A stretch of DNA of 64,000 bases from Pseudanabaena mucicola str. Chao 1806 (lineage in GTDB: Bacteria > Cyanobacteriota > Cyanobacteriia > Pseudanabaenales > Pseudanabaenaceae), in assembly GCF_030323025.1 (NCBI RefSeq), contig NZ_CP097329.1:1023001-1087000 (forward strand). The letters are read 5' to 3'. Positions 24,916 through 32,933 of the stretch are shown piece by piece; the first letter of the stretch is position 1; each line of letters opens with the position of its first letter. A program made the translations under genes and the position numbers. The notes beneath the pieces are model-generated. The model did no database searches. It was given only the letters and a program-made list of their open reading frames with translations, and had not been told where the DNA came from.

Positions 24916-25494
24916 CTAATTGACTTGATACTTTTGCTGAAATGCCAAAATAGAATCTAGCTGAGACTCGATTAATAAACATTCTTCTAAATGCTCAATA
25001 TCCAACTCAGGCAACCACTCACTGCGATCGCTCTGTATATATTCACCATTAACGAAGCGATAAATGCTAATTTTGCCATCCACCCAAAACCAAACTTCTG
25101 GAATACCTCTTAGTTGATATTTTCTTAACTTTTTAACACCACCGCTAGTAACTACAATTTCGATGCATAGGTCAGTATTTGCAGGATCATTACCAAAAGC
25201 AAAGGATAAATCTGCTTGAAACTCAAGATTGGGTTCGATTTTCTGGGTATAAGCACCTGTTGATGTGAATCGGATACGTTTGGTAACGAAGTAGTAACTT
25301 AATAAGATTCCAAGTAGACTGGATATCATTTCATGATGTAAGCCAATACCCATAATTTCTAATTCTCCTTCACAATAACTAAGCCGCACACCGCCAATCT
25401 CATCAAAGGCGGATTGCAAAGTTTTAAACTGCTCCCAAGTGACAGCCCATTTAACTAGATATTGGCTTTCGGCTTTAGCTAAAGTGTTGATCAT
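24916..25494 (-). CDS. Uma2-family protein, array member 4
   Basis: A 192-residue Uma2 protein, close paralogue of the gene at 23636 (TWEQFKTLQSAFDEIGGVRL; EFQADLSFAFG; LCIEIVVTSGGVKKLRKYQL; GIPEVWFWVDG). First gene of the array in transcription order, separated from the large ATPase by about 120 bp containing heptanucleotide repeats. Function unknown. Confidence 0.8.
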   Translation of the reverse strand: MINTLAKAESQYLVKWAVTWEQFKTLQSAFDEIGGVRLSYCEGELEIMGIGLHHEMISSLLGILLSYYFVTKRIRFTSTGAYTQKIEPNLEFQADLSFAFGNDPANTDLCIEIVVTSGGVKKLRKYQLRGIPEVWFWVDGKISIYRFVNGEYIQSDRSEWLPELDIEHLEECLLIESQLDSILAFQQKYQVN

Positions 25495-25530
25495 CGCTTT
25501 ACCTTTACTGCTGAATGTTCTTAGTATAAC

Positions 25531-25634
25531 TGGGGATTGGTAATTGGTAATTGGGGATTGGTAATTGGGGATTGGGGATTGATTAGCTCACCCATTACCC
25601 ATCACCCATTACCCATCACCCATTACCCATTACC
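25531..25634. repeat. Short tandem heptanucleotide-type repeats
   Basis: GGGGATTGGTAATT units at 25531-25580 are followed by CCCATTACCCATCA units to 25634. Heptamer repeats of TTGGGGA/CCCCAAT type (STRR) are known from cyanobacteria. The right half runs into the 3' end of the large ATPase gene. Confidence 0.8.
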
Positions 25635-28600
25635 CTCTCCGCTAACTTAGCAATAAGTGCTTGCTTTAAGCGATCGCTACCTTGCACGCTCTCCTCACTC
25701 AAGATCTTTTCTACCAATACCTCAAGGCGATCGCTATCCTTGGGATCGAGCCAAATTAGCTGATGAACTTCCTGACCATCAGGACGAGCGATCGTAATCC
25801 GCCTCGCATCAAAACTTTGCGCCCCAGAATGTGCTTTACCAGAATATGTTTTATATGAAGCCGCCATCTCTTTATGCAAAGATTCCAAATTCATAAACCT
25901 ACGCGCCAAATCCGTTAGCTTTGGCTCAAAGCTCCGCACATCGATATCAGTCCAAGACTCCGCAGGCTTATCCGCAATGATCATCAGCAAAGACTCTAAC
26001 CATTGGCGATCGTCCACAGTCTCATCAGCCGCCGCCAATACAAACCGTTTCAGAAGACGTTCTGAACAATTATCCGTAAGATAACTTGCTCTCATCCGCA
26101 AGTCTTCGCGCAATTTCGCCTCATCATGCCGCACCGCAAAAGCATCATGCAATAGGCTTTGACAATCAGTGAGTAACCGATCATAGGCAGTTTGGACTTC
26201 TTGTAATATCTGGACTAACTTCCCTTTAAACTTTTTGGCAGTGGTTCCATCATCTTCTTGATTTGAGGCAATCGCTGTTAATCCACAAGCCACAGGTAAA
26301 GTCTGAAATAGCAAGACATCAGGCTCCTGAGCAGTTTGCAATGTTCTTACCACCGCTTGCGCCTCTGTACTAATGCGCGTGGTTTTGGTGGTGTATGCAG
26401 GTAACTTTTTCACAAACTGAAATAAGGGCTTGACCACCGATAGCATGGTTGTATTGCGTAAGTTTCTAGATGCTACTTTAGGATTGGATTTAGGGTTAGA
26501 TTTAGGATTAGCATTTGGCGATCGCAATACATTTTCTAACTCACGAAAGACCTGCGATCGCAAGCCCATAATCTCAAAATGCTTGACCGCAAAGCGTTGT
26601 GGATGCTTGACTAACAGTTCAAAATGTTCGCTTCCCAATACAGGAATAAAGGTTCCATCCTTATATACACTCACATCATCCATATGATGTAACCACACTG
26701 CTGCTAAAAGAATGGGAATTACGCCACGCTTTACGCCATAGGGGGGAGCATCAAGAATTGCATAGAGTTGATCGATTGTGCGGGGTTTCTCTAAAGATTC
26801 CAAACAGAAGTTCTCAATGGCTTCCCAGACTGGTTGTATCGGTGGATAAGTCGGTGCATAGAAGCCCAAAGATTCATCCTCTTGACGATGAATCTTTGTT
26901 TCGCTTAATACAGAGGTGTAAATACTCACCTCTGGACTATTACCTGTTAAACCTAATTGAGGGCGATCGCTATGGTCTAACATTGCCTGAATCAGTGTCC
27001 GCAACGCTCTCACCATCTGTGAGCTTAACTCGCGGCGATTAATCAACTCATTCCAAAGCGTCAGTCCCTTGTCATAAACGCGATCACAAACAGCCGACAA
27101 TTTAGAATTAAAATCAATGGCGCGATTAATTTCAATTCGTTCTCCCTCAATCCAGCATACATTCCCCCATCCATTTTGCTGCTGATTCATTTCAAAGGAT
27201 TTTCCTAGATCTTCATCAAAAATCCTCTTTGCCTGTATCAGCCGATGCCGCACCTCTAGAGATGCGACTCGATCTAACCCCTTTGCCTGACTTTGGATTT
27301 TCTGGAGCGCTATATATTCTAGCGCCGCCATTTGTAAGAACTTGAGATTAGACGCCATGACCACAATTAAAGGCTTACCGTCACTGGTGATGCTGGGCAA
27401 TGACTGCGGTGGTTCTGCACTTACCCAGTAGCCAATCATGCCATCAAAACTATAGTGAGAGCAGCGCAATTCTGACCAATTTACATCAGCATCAATATAG
27501 ACTCTCTCAAAATAACGGGTTGTGCCAGTGGTGTAGCTATGACGTTGCGCCACTACAGGCTTTAACTTAGAAATACTAGTTAAAATTTTGGCGAGAGGCG
27601 ATCGCTCCTGTTCAATATAAGTATTGATCGCATTTTGCACATCAAAATCTGAGCCTTCCCAGATTCTTAATTCATCAATTTGTTTGCGATGATGGAGAAT
27701 TCCCTTTTGATTGAGAAGCTCATCAATTAAACTATCGATCACTACTTGCTGTGATTGATCATTCGCTTGATCACATAACGCCCACTTCACCATCGCTTGC
27801 GAAGCCTTCAGTCCACCTGTCGAAGTGATCAAATTTAGAATACCGACAGTTTTGAGGAGTTTCACTCTTTCCGTATCAAGCTTACTCGCATCACTAACTA
27901 AGTTCTGAATCTCTACCCACTTTTGGAGTTGGGGGCGGTTGGCTAGCCCCATCCCTGCGGATTCAATAAAGTAGTCATAAACGTGATCCAGTTTTAGTAA
28001 AGGAATGCGATCGCCATCAAAGTTAAATTCCTTTAGATAACTCTGCAAGCCATAGGGTTCAGAGCTAGTTAAAAATGTAAATAATGAGCGATCGTTTTGA
28101 GCATAACGAGTACAAAGAATCGGCAAGACTAAAGCGGCGATCGGGTGCAAAGGATAAGCTGCCGCTAGAAGTTCAGGCGAAATATCCTCAATCTGCGATC
28201 GCAGCACTTCGCACCAATTTTTTGCTTGATTTTTGATCAGAGCATCATATTTCTTTGAAGATGTATGGGCGATCGCCTTCCCAATTAACCAAGTCATCTG
28301 GCGTGGTGACTCCGTAAAAGGAATATCTTGAAATCTCCCTTGAATCTTTGCCCATTCATTACGCTGCAAAGAAGCTAATCTTTCGCCATAGTCAGCAAAA
28401 GACTGATGTAATAGACCAATTAAATAGAATTTTAAATCAAGAGAACGCGAAGCCTTCTCTTGATTTGGCTTTAACTCAGCTAATTGCTGTAATAAATAAA
28501 GGTCTGATTCACTAGGATGTAAAGACGCATATTCTAAGTTTTTCCCTAACTCATCAATTATCAAGATCACATCAGTTTGAGCAGATGTAATTACTTCTTG

Positions 28601-29170
28601 AATGATTGATATTACCTTCTTACTATCAACTATTCTTCCACCTAGTATTTCTGCCGACAAATCGGTTAAATCCTTGACAAGACTAGGAGCTTTACTAAAA
28701 GATTTCTTTCGCCAAAAACGACTTGCCCCATAGTCTAACGCTCGAATAATTGTGTGGGCTAGAGGTTCTCTCTGGGCTGTGGCGATCGCCCTAAAACAAC
28801 CCTTTTCAGGTAGATTCTGATGCAACTTTTGAAAATCTGTGGCTGTTAATGTAGTCTTGGCGATCGCTAAAGCCTTTTGCTTAACTGACTCTTCCCCTGC
28901 ACATAAGCAAGCCAAAAAATGAGCAAAGGCAGATTTCCCCGTACCATATACCCCTGTTAACGTCACTGCCTGTGTCTGCCCAGATTCTGGACTATTAACC
29001 AAAATTTGTTTGAGCGCATACAGCGATCGATCTGTTAACACATAACCAGCCACAGAGTTGGGGTTATCAAGATCTCGTTCTAGATTGATCGATCTAGCAT
29101 AACGGCGATCGATTTGAAAATATTCAGCAAGCGATTTCAATTTTTTTCCTTTAAAAAACTTGATAGACAT
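25616..29170 (-). CDS. Large P-loop ATPase of the defence island
   Basis: An 1184-residue protein. Residues 1-40 (FFKGKKLKSLAEYF) precede a P-loop, TLTGVYGTGKSAFAHFLA near residue 74, and a hydrophobic strand with acidic end, VILIIDELGKNLEYA near 205. Later landmarks are AAYPLHPIAALVLP near 340 and a repetitive linker PNANPKSNPKSNPK near 890. The size, single N-terminal ATPase and long variable body recall the BrxC/PglY ATPases of BREX, but no PglZ or BrxL is present and I cannot place it in a named family. It starts 1 bp after the AIPR gene. The last codons (MGNG) lie inside the heptamer repeat tract, so repeat slippage would change its C-terminus. Confidence 0.75.
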   Translation of the reverse strand: MSIKFFKGKKLKSLAEYFQIDRRYARSINLERDLDNPNSVAGYVLTDRSLYALKQILVNSPESGQTQAVTLTGVYGTGKSAFAHFLACLCAGEESVKQKALAIAKTTLTATDFQKLHQNLPEKGCFRAIATAQREPLAHTIIRALDYGASRFWRKKSFSKAPSLVKDLTDLSAEILGGRIVDSKKVISIIQEVITSAQTDVILIIDELGKNLEYASLHPSESDLYLLQQLAELKPNQEKASRSLDLKFYLIGLLHQSFADYGERLASLQRNEWAKIQGRFQDIPFTESPRQMTWLIGKAIAHTSSKKYDALIKNQAKNWCEVLRSQIEDISPELLAAAYPLHPIAALVLPILCTRYAQNDRSLFTFLTSSEPYGLQSYLKEFNFDGDRIPLLKLDHVYDYFIESAGMGLANRPQLQKWVEIQNLVSDASKLDTERVKLLKTVGILNLITSTGGLKASQAMVKWALCDQANDQSQQVVIDSLIDELLNQKGILHHRKQIDELRIWEGSDFDVQNAINTYIEQERSPLAKILTSISKLKPVVAQRHSYTTGTTRYFERVYIDADVNWSELRCSHYSFDGMIGYWVSAEPPQSLPSITSDGKPLIVVMASNLKFLQMAALEYIALQKIQSQAKGLDRVASLEVRHRLIQAKRIFDEDLGKSFEMNQQQNGWGNVCWIEGERIEINRAIDFNSKLSAVCDRVYDKGLTLWNELINRRELSSQMVRALRTLIQAMLDHSDRPQLGLTGNSPEVSIYTSVLSETKIHRQEDESLGFYAPTYPPIQPVWEAIENFCLESLEKPRTIDQLYAILDAPPYGVKRGVIPILLAAVWLHHMDDVSVYKDGTFIPVLGSEHFELLVKHPQRFAVKHFEIMGLRSQVFRELENVLRSPNANPKSNPKSNPKVASRNLRNTTMLSVVKPLFQFVKKLPAYTTKTTRISTEAQAVVRTLQTAQEPDVLLFQTLPVACGLTAIASNQEDDGTTAKKFKGKLVQILQEVQTAYDRLLTDCQSLLHDAFAVRHDEAKLREDLRMRASYLTDNCSERLLKRFVLAAADETVDDRQWLESLLMIIADKPAESWTDIDVRSFEPKLTDLARRFMNLESLHKEMAASYKTYSGKAHSGAQSFDARRITIARPDGQEVHQLIWLDPKDSDRLEVLVEKILSEESVQGSDRLKQALIAKLAERVMGNG

Positions 29171-29171
29171 T

Positions 29172-30941
29172 CTATCGTTGAGTTAATAATTTATCGATAA
29201 TTGAGTCATCTTCGACAATACCAGCTTTCAGATTATATTCAAACCTACACTTCGCCTTCCGAAAATAACCACTATAGGAAAATGACTTGTCTTGTGTTTT
29301 GTATATCGCCATTTGCTCACTGATGCTTTGATCGATCAAACTGAGAACAAATTGATAGGCTATTTCTATAGATTCTGGATTATCAATAGATTTTAAATCA
29401 TTTTCTAAATACTTATAAATACCATAGGCAATCAATTCCGTAGCGTGACTGATATATTCTTTTGCTTCGCGTTGTGATTCTTTTTTAGTTTGCACATAAC
29501 GATAAATTGTATAGGTATAAATCAATTGCTGATAGATAGGCGAATCTTTTTCTCCATTAAATAGTCGATGTAATGGATGCAAGTAATTGTTGGTAGCATC
29601 AAAAACTACTTCCATCACTTCATAGACACTATTTTTTGCTGTTTCTGGCTGTTCGTAAAAGGTTGCATACCAAAATCGCAAGAGTGTATCACTTTCAATA
29701 GCAGAATTTAACTGTTTACTAAGTTGATTAGCAAAAACTTCACCACGCTTAGTAATATAGGCAATTTTTTTATTAGCAAAAATCTCTTTAGTATATAAAT
29801 TAAAATCTTTATTACTTACTTTATCTTTATAGGAAATAGGTGTTTGAGTATTGGTAGCATCTGTAATTTTTTCGACTATTTCTAGATCGCTAGTTTCATA
29901 TAATCTTACGTTCACAAATACATTTTCGAGGTTACTAATTCCCTTGCGCTGATTCTCTTTAAAGATCTCATAAAGAACGCGAGTTGTTTGTAAACCATTG
30001 ACAATTATAGGATTATGAGCTGGTAAAATATACTTGCCACTTTGTAATGTCGATGGTATTTCCATGCGCTCACAAACAATTGTAATACCATTATTTAGAA
30101 AAGGAAAATAAATTGATGAGTTAGGATCATTCAAGGTTTCTTTCATTCTTTGATTAGGTCTAACTTTAAAACCTAAAAACGAACGTATATTGTCAGAAAA
30201 TAGGAATTCATAGGTATTATTTCCCGCTAGTTCTTGTTCAACTAATTGACAAAGTTCATTTGCTTCAATCCGAAAATTTGCTGCTCTAACATTACCCACT
30301 GAGTAAGTATATAACCCCTGACCTTGGCGATCGGCAGTAATAATATTTGATGTCTGAGGATTAAAAATAAACTTAATATGTTTACGTTTTGACTGCGCTT
30401 TAATTAGTTGACTAATTTTTTCATAAATTGTATCTATATCCCAAATTTCGTATTCATCAGGCTTATGATAGGCACGAAAATTCTGGCTATTTGCGGCATT
30501 ATTGCGATCGCTATTAGAGCCAGCATAGATAAAGTAATATTTAATATCAATAATGAAGCCATCTTTTGATAGCTGCTGATATTCATTGATCCTTGGTTGA
30601 ATTAACTCAATATTTGGTTTACTAATGCCATAAACAAATAAATCATCTATATCATGGCGAAATTTTTCAATCTCATTTTGTTTTAGTTTTTGAGAGTTTT
30701 TACATTGAAATACCATGAAGGTATAATAACCTCCCTGTTCAACAAAGTAAGCACCATCAATGCCACCATCTCGACTGCCACCAATTAAGATATCGTCATA
30801 TATTTCTTGAAATGGACGCTCAGTAATTGCAGCAATTGAAAATATTTCAAAGGCTTTATCTCTATCAACTTGAAATTGCTCAGAAATTCTTTCTAAGTAT
30901 CCATTGATAAATAATTGTTTGTTATCCATTTCTACACTCAA
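29172..30941 (-). CDS. AIPR-family abortive-infection protein
   Basis: A 589-residue AIPR (abortive infection phage resistance, PF10592) protein. An N-terminal nuclease-like fold is suggested by SRDGGIDGAYFV (D58, D62) and FMVFQCKNSQ (Q79, K81), a PD-(D/E)xK-type arrangement. The AIPR core is marked by FPFLNNGITIVCE near residue 290 and NPIIVNGLQTTRVLYEIF near 325. AIPR proteins occur with restriction-type systems and cause growth arrest on infection. It overlaps hicB by 4 bp upstream and is 1 bp from the ATPase gene downstream, so it belongs to a tightly coupled operon. Confidence 0.85.
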   Translation of the reverse strand: MSVEMDNKQLFINGYLERISEQFQVDRDKAFEIFSIAAITERPFQEIYDDILIGGSRDGGIDGAYFVEQGGYYTFMVFQCKNSQKLKQNEIEKFRHDIDDLFVYGISKPNIELIQPRINEYQQLSKDGFIIDIKYYFIYAGSNSDRNNAANSQNFRAYHKPDEYEIWDIDTIYEKISQLIKAQSKRKHIKFIFNPQTSNIITADRQGQGLYTYSVGNVRAANFRIEANELCQLVEQELAGNNTYEFLFSDNIRSFLGFKVRPNQRMKETLNDPNSSIYFPFLNNGITIVCERMEIPSTLQSGKYILPAHNPIIVNGLQTTRVLYEIFKENQRKGISNLENVFVNVRLYETSDLEIVEKITDATNTQTPISYKDKVSNKDFNLYTKEIFANKKIAYITKRGEVFANQLSKQLNSAIESDTLLRFWYATFYEQPETAKNSVYEVMEVVFDATNNYLHPLHRLFNGEKDSPIYQQLIYTYTIYRYVQTKKESQREAKEYISHATELIAYGIYKYLENDLKSIDNPESIEIAYQFVLSLIDQSISEQMAIYKTQDKSFSYSGYFRKAKCRFEYNLKAGIVEDDSIIDKLLTQR

Positions 30942-31171
30942 GCAACCATGCTTACTGTTTTTGGTTCTGGTAATTTATCACCAGATAATTCATACGCCAT
31001 AATTAGCGATTCTAAAGCCTCAATTCCATTATTTAAAGCTTCAGTGTATGTATCGCCATGCGATCGCCATTTTTGATTAGGAAAATCAGGAAATCCTACT
31101 AAAAAGCAATCATCTTCATCTGACCATTGAATAATCATTTGATACTTAGGCTGATATTTGAGTTTATTCAT
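30938..31171 (-). CDS. hicB: HicB-type antitoxin, second pair
   Basis: A 77-residue HicB (YQMIIQWSDEDDCFLVGFPDFP; HGDTYTEALNNGIEALESLI) with no DNA-binding tail. It overlaps hicA by 8 bp and the AIPR gene by 4 bp, so translation is coupled on both sides. Confidence 0.9.
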   Translation of the reverse strand: MNKLKYQPKYQMIIQWSDEDDCFLVGFPDFPNQKWRSHGDTYTEALNNGIEALESLIMAYELSGDKLPEPKTVSMVA

Positions 31172-31382
31172 CCTTTTGGTTTCTCCTTACTTCTTTTAAG
31201 GCATCTTGTACAGCTTTTTCTAAATAGCGTTTTGCATCATCTCCATCTTTACCCGATATCGTCAGTTTACCATTATACAAAGGGTGTATCCAGTTGGTAT
31301 GACTACCCTTTCCTGTTAATTCGGTAAATCCTTCCTGCCGTAAAATCTGTTTTAGCTCTCGTACTTTTTTAGGCATCGTCAT
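31164..31382 (-). CDS. hicA: HicA-type toxin, second pair
   Basis: A 72-residue HicA mRNA interferase (KKVRELKQILRQEGFTELTG; GKGSHTNWIHPLYNGKLTI) with the catalytic histidine in GSHTNW. Overlaps the end of the DUF4007 gene by 4 bp. Toxin gene precedes antitoxin gene, the more usual HicAB order. Confidence 0.9.
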   Translation of the reverse strand: MTMPKKVRELKQILRQEGFTELTGKGSHTNWIHPLYNGKLTISGKDGDDAKRYLEKAVQDALKEVRRNQKDE

Positions 31383-32314
31383 TTCCCATAATATCTATTT
31401 AAAACTGTGTGACTAAGCTTTGCGGGATCTTGAGTAAAAGACATCTGAATTATGCCAGCACTGTCAGAAAAAGTAATCTCATTACACCATCTTGCTACCT
31501 GCTCAATTGCATCACAAAGAGCAGACTCCGATAACTTAAATACCATTCCGGGGCTACCTTCATCAAATAATAAACTCGACAAAGAGATTGTCCTCTGCGT
31601 AGTACTAACCGTTTTCGCAAAATCTAGACAAGCTGATACTAAGATTTCATGAGGGAGACTAGTCTTAGCACCTGTGCGAAATAAATAATGCTTACCATCT
31701 CCTGCTTTTTGAATCAATCCTAATTCTGCAAAGGGACAGTCTAAGTTATCTTCATTCAAACTCAAATCATCACCTTGTCTAACATACATTCGCAAAAGGC
31801 AAGTGATATCTTTTTTTAATGAAGCTTCCACAGTGCGATTGCCTGCTGTATCACGATACTGAATGAGCATCAACAGCAAATCCTCAATAGTAAATTCTGT
31901 TTGATGTAAGTTATTAAAGATTGCGTACCAAGCTGAGGCTTTACAGGGTTGCTGCAATAGATGCCAATGCAATAACCATAGGGAAGCAGGATCTTCTAAA
32001 AAGGAATCGTAACCATCTTCACCTAGCAGTAATCGTCCAAATTGCGATATTTGGGGTGATGCTTGCGGTGATGACTGTCCTGCGCGATCGTCTTCAATCA
32101 GCTTAAATGCCCCACACCAATAGCGAATTGCCTTCGCCATGTTTTTTCCCACCCCTAGCTGAATGTGAGCATCTTCTTCTAAAAAAATGTTGGAGTTAGC
32201 ATTAACCGCCTCAAATCCTTTCTTTAGCCAGCCATAACGAGGATAAAATGTCTCATGACGAGCAAAAATTAATTCCGTGACAGTAGGAATATTGCTGTTG
32301 ATAGTATGAACCAT
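31379..32314 (-). CDS. DUF4007 protein
   Basis: A 311-residue DUF4007 protein with the family's opening FARHETFYPRYGWLKKGFEA, then LGVGKNMAKAIRYWCGAFKL at about 53-72 and ASLWLLHWHLLQQP at about 107-120. The middle part (VGKNM...IRYW) looks like a helix-turn-helix-like segment. The family accompanies Dnd- and PAPS-reductase-type defence genes; its biochemical function is unknown. It overlaps hicA by 4 bp and follows the 93-residue gene by 2 bp, so it is translationally coupled to both. Confidence 0.8.
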   Translation of the reverse strand: MVHTINSNIPTVTELIFARHETFYPRYGWLKKGFEAVNANSNIFLEEDAHIQLGVGKNMAKAIRYWCGAFKLIEDDRAGQSSPQASPQISQFGRLLLGEDGYDSFLEDPASLWLLHWHLLQQPCKASAWYAIFNNLHQTEFTIEDLLLMLIQYRDTAGNRTVEASLKKDITCLLRMYVRQGDDLSLNEDNLDCPFAELGLIQKAGDGKHYLFRTGAKTSLPHEILVSACLDFAKTVSTTQRTISLSSLLFDEGSPGMVFKLSESALCDAIEQVARWCNEITFSDSAGIIQMSFTQDPAKLSHTVLNRYYGK

Positions 32315-32316
32315 AT

Positions 32317-32598
32317 TTACTCTTGAATTTGCTTTGCCATCTTAACCCAACTCTCAATACCCTTTTGAGTGGGAACACCACTATCATTAAATGCACGAAT
32401 ATTTCGTTTGTGCAGAGATCCATAGCTAATATGCAGCGATCGCTCTAAGCCATAAAAGTATAGCGAATCAAAGGGTAATCGGTTTGTCAAAATCCAGTCT
32501 ATAACCACATCACTGGGAATGTTTGTGATCTTAAAATCGCAGGCTGTTCCTAAACGGGAACAGTAGTAATTGCCATTTTTATTCACTTCTTGAGCCAT
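32317..32598 (-). CDS. Short protein at head of the DUF4007-AIPR operon, perhaps truncated
   Basis: A 93-residue protein (DFKITNIPSDVVIDWILTNR; LPFDSLYFYGLERSLHISYG; GIESWVKMAKQ). The FDSLYFYG...LHISYG part slightly resembles the end of M15-type peptidases, where FDQLI and HVSY carry a metal ligand, but the rest of such an enzyme is absent. Its start codon is flush with a transposase remnant on the other strand, so the 5' part of the gene, or its promoter, may have been lost. Alternatively it is a complete small protein. Function not assigned. Confidence 0.55.
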   Translation of the reverse strand: MAQEVNKNGNYYCSRLGTACDFKITNIPSDVVIDWILTNRLPFDSLYFYGLERSLHISYGSLHKRNIRAFNDSGVPTQKGIESWVKMAKQIQE

Positions 32599-32785
32599 AT
32601 GTTATCGATGTCTGGAGCAACACGTCCGGCTCTGGTGCTGTCGAATCTTCGATTAAGCAAATTGGGCGGCGCATTAAGATTTCTGGCGCTCAATGGAATC
32701 AAAAAAATGTCCCACAAGTTTTGACGCATCGCTATGCTTATCTCAATGGCTTACTTGATTCTTCTATATATAATTACTCAGCGAC
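32598..32785 (+). pseudogene. C-terminal remnant of an ISKra4-like transposase
   Basis: The frame reads GSGAVESSIKQIGRRIKISG followed by AQWNQKNVPQVLTHRYAYLNGLL, which matches the C-terminal end of ISKra4-type transposases as I recall them. There is no start and no upstream catalytic region. It is bounded on the right by the 104-bp hairpin element. Confidence 0.65.
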
Positions 32786-32889
32786 TAAGTATCTCAACTT
32801 AATTAAAACCCAAAACGAGAGTTTGTTCCGCCCGCTACGCGGGCGGAACAAACTTCTCGGTTTTTAGTTTACTTATGTCTAGCTACTTA
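32786..32889. mobile_element. 104-bp hairpin element, copy 1 (family R2)
   Basis: Inverted-repeat ends (TAAGTATCTCAACTTAATTA left, GTCTAGCTACTTA right) enclose a strong stem: GTTTGTTCCGCCCGC pairs with GCGGGCGGAACAAAC. Near-identical copies at 41801-41904, 43981-44084 and 50897-51000; partial or divergent ones at 54981-55065 and 34171-34266. Confidence 0.85.
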
Positions 32890-32933
32890 GCTGAGATGCT
32901 CCCCCATTAATCCCTTGCTCTAAATATTCTGTT

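Noticed and set aside
25531-25634. Possible CRISPR array
   Set aside because: Units are 7-14 bp tandem repeats with no unique spacers; fits cyanobacterial heptamer repeats.
25616-29170. Calling the large ATPase BrxC and the locus BREX type 4
   Set aside because: PglZ and BrxL are absent and the ATPase cannot be placed in BrxC from visible motifs alone.
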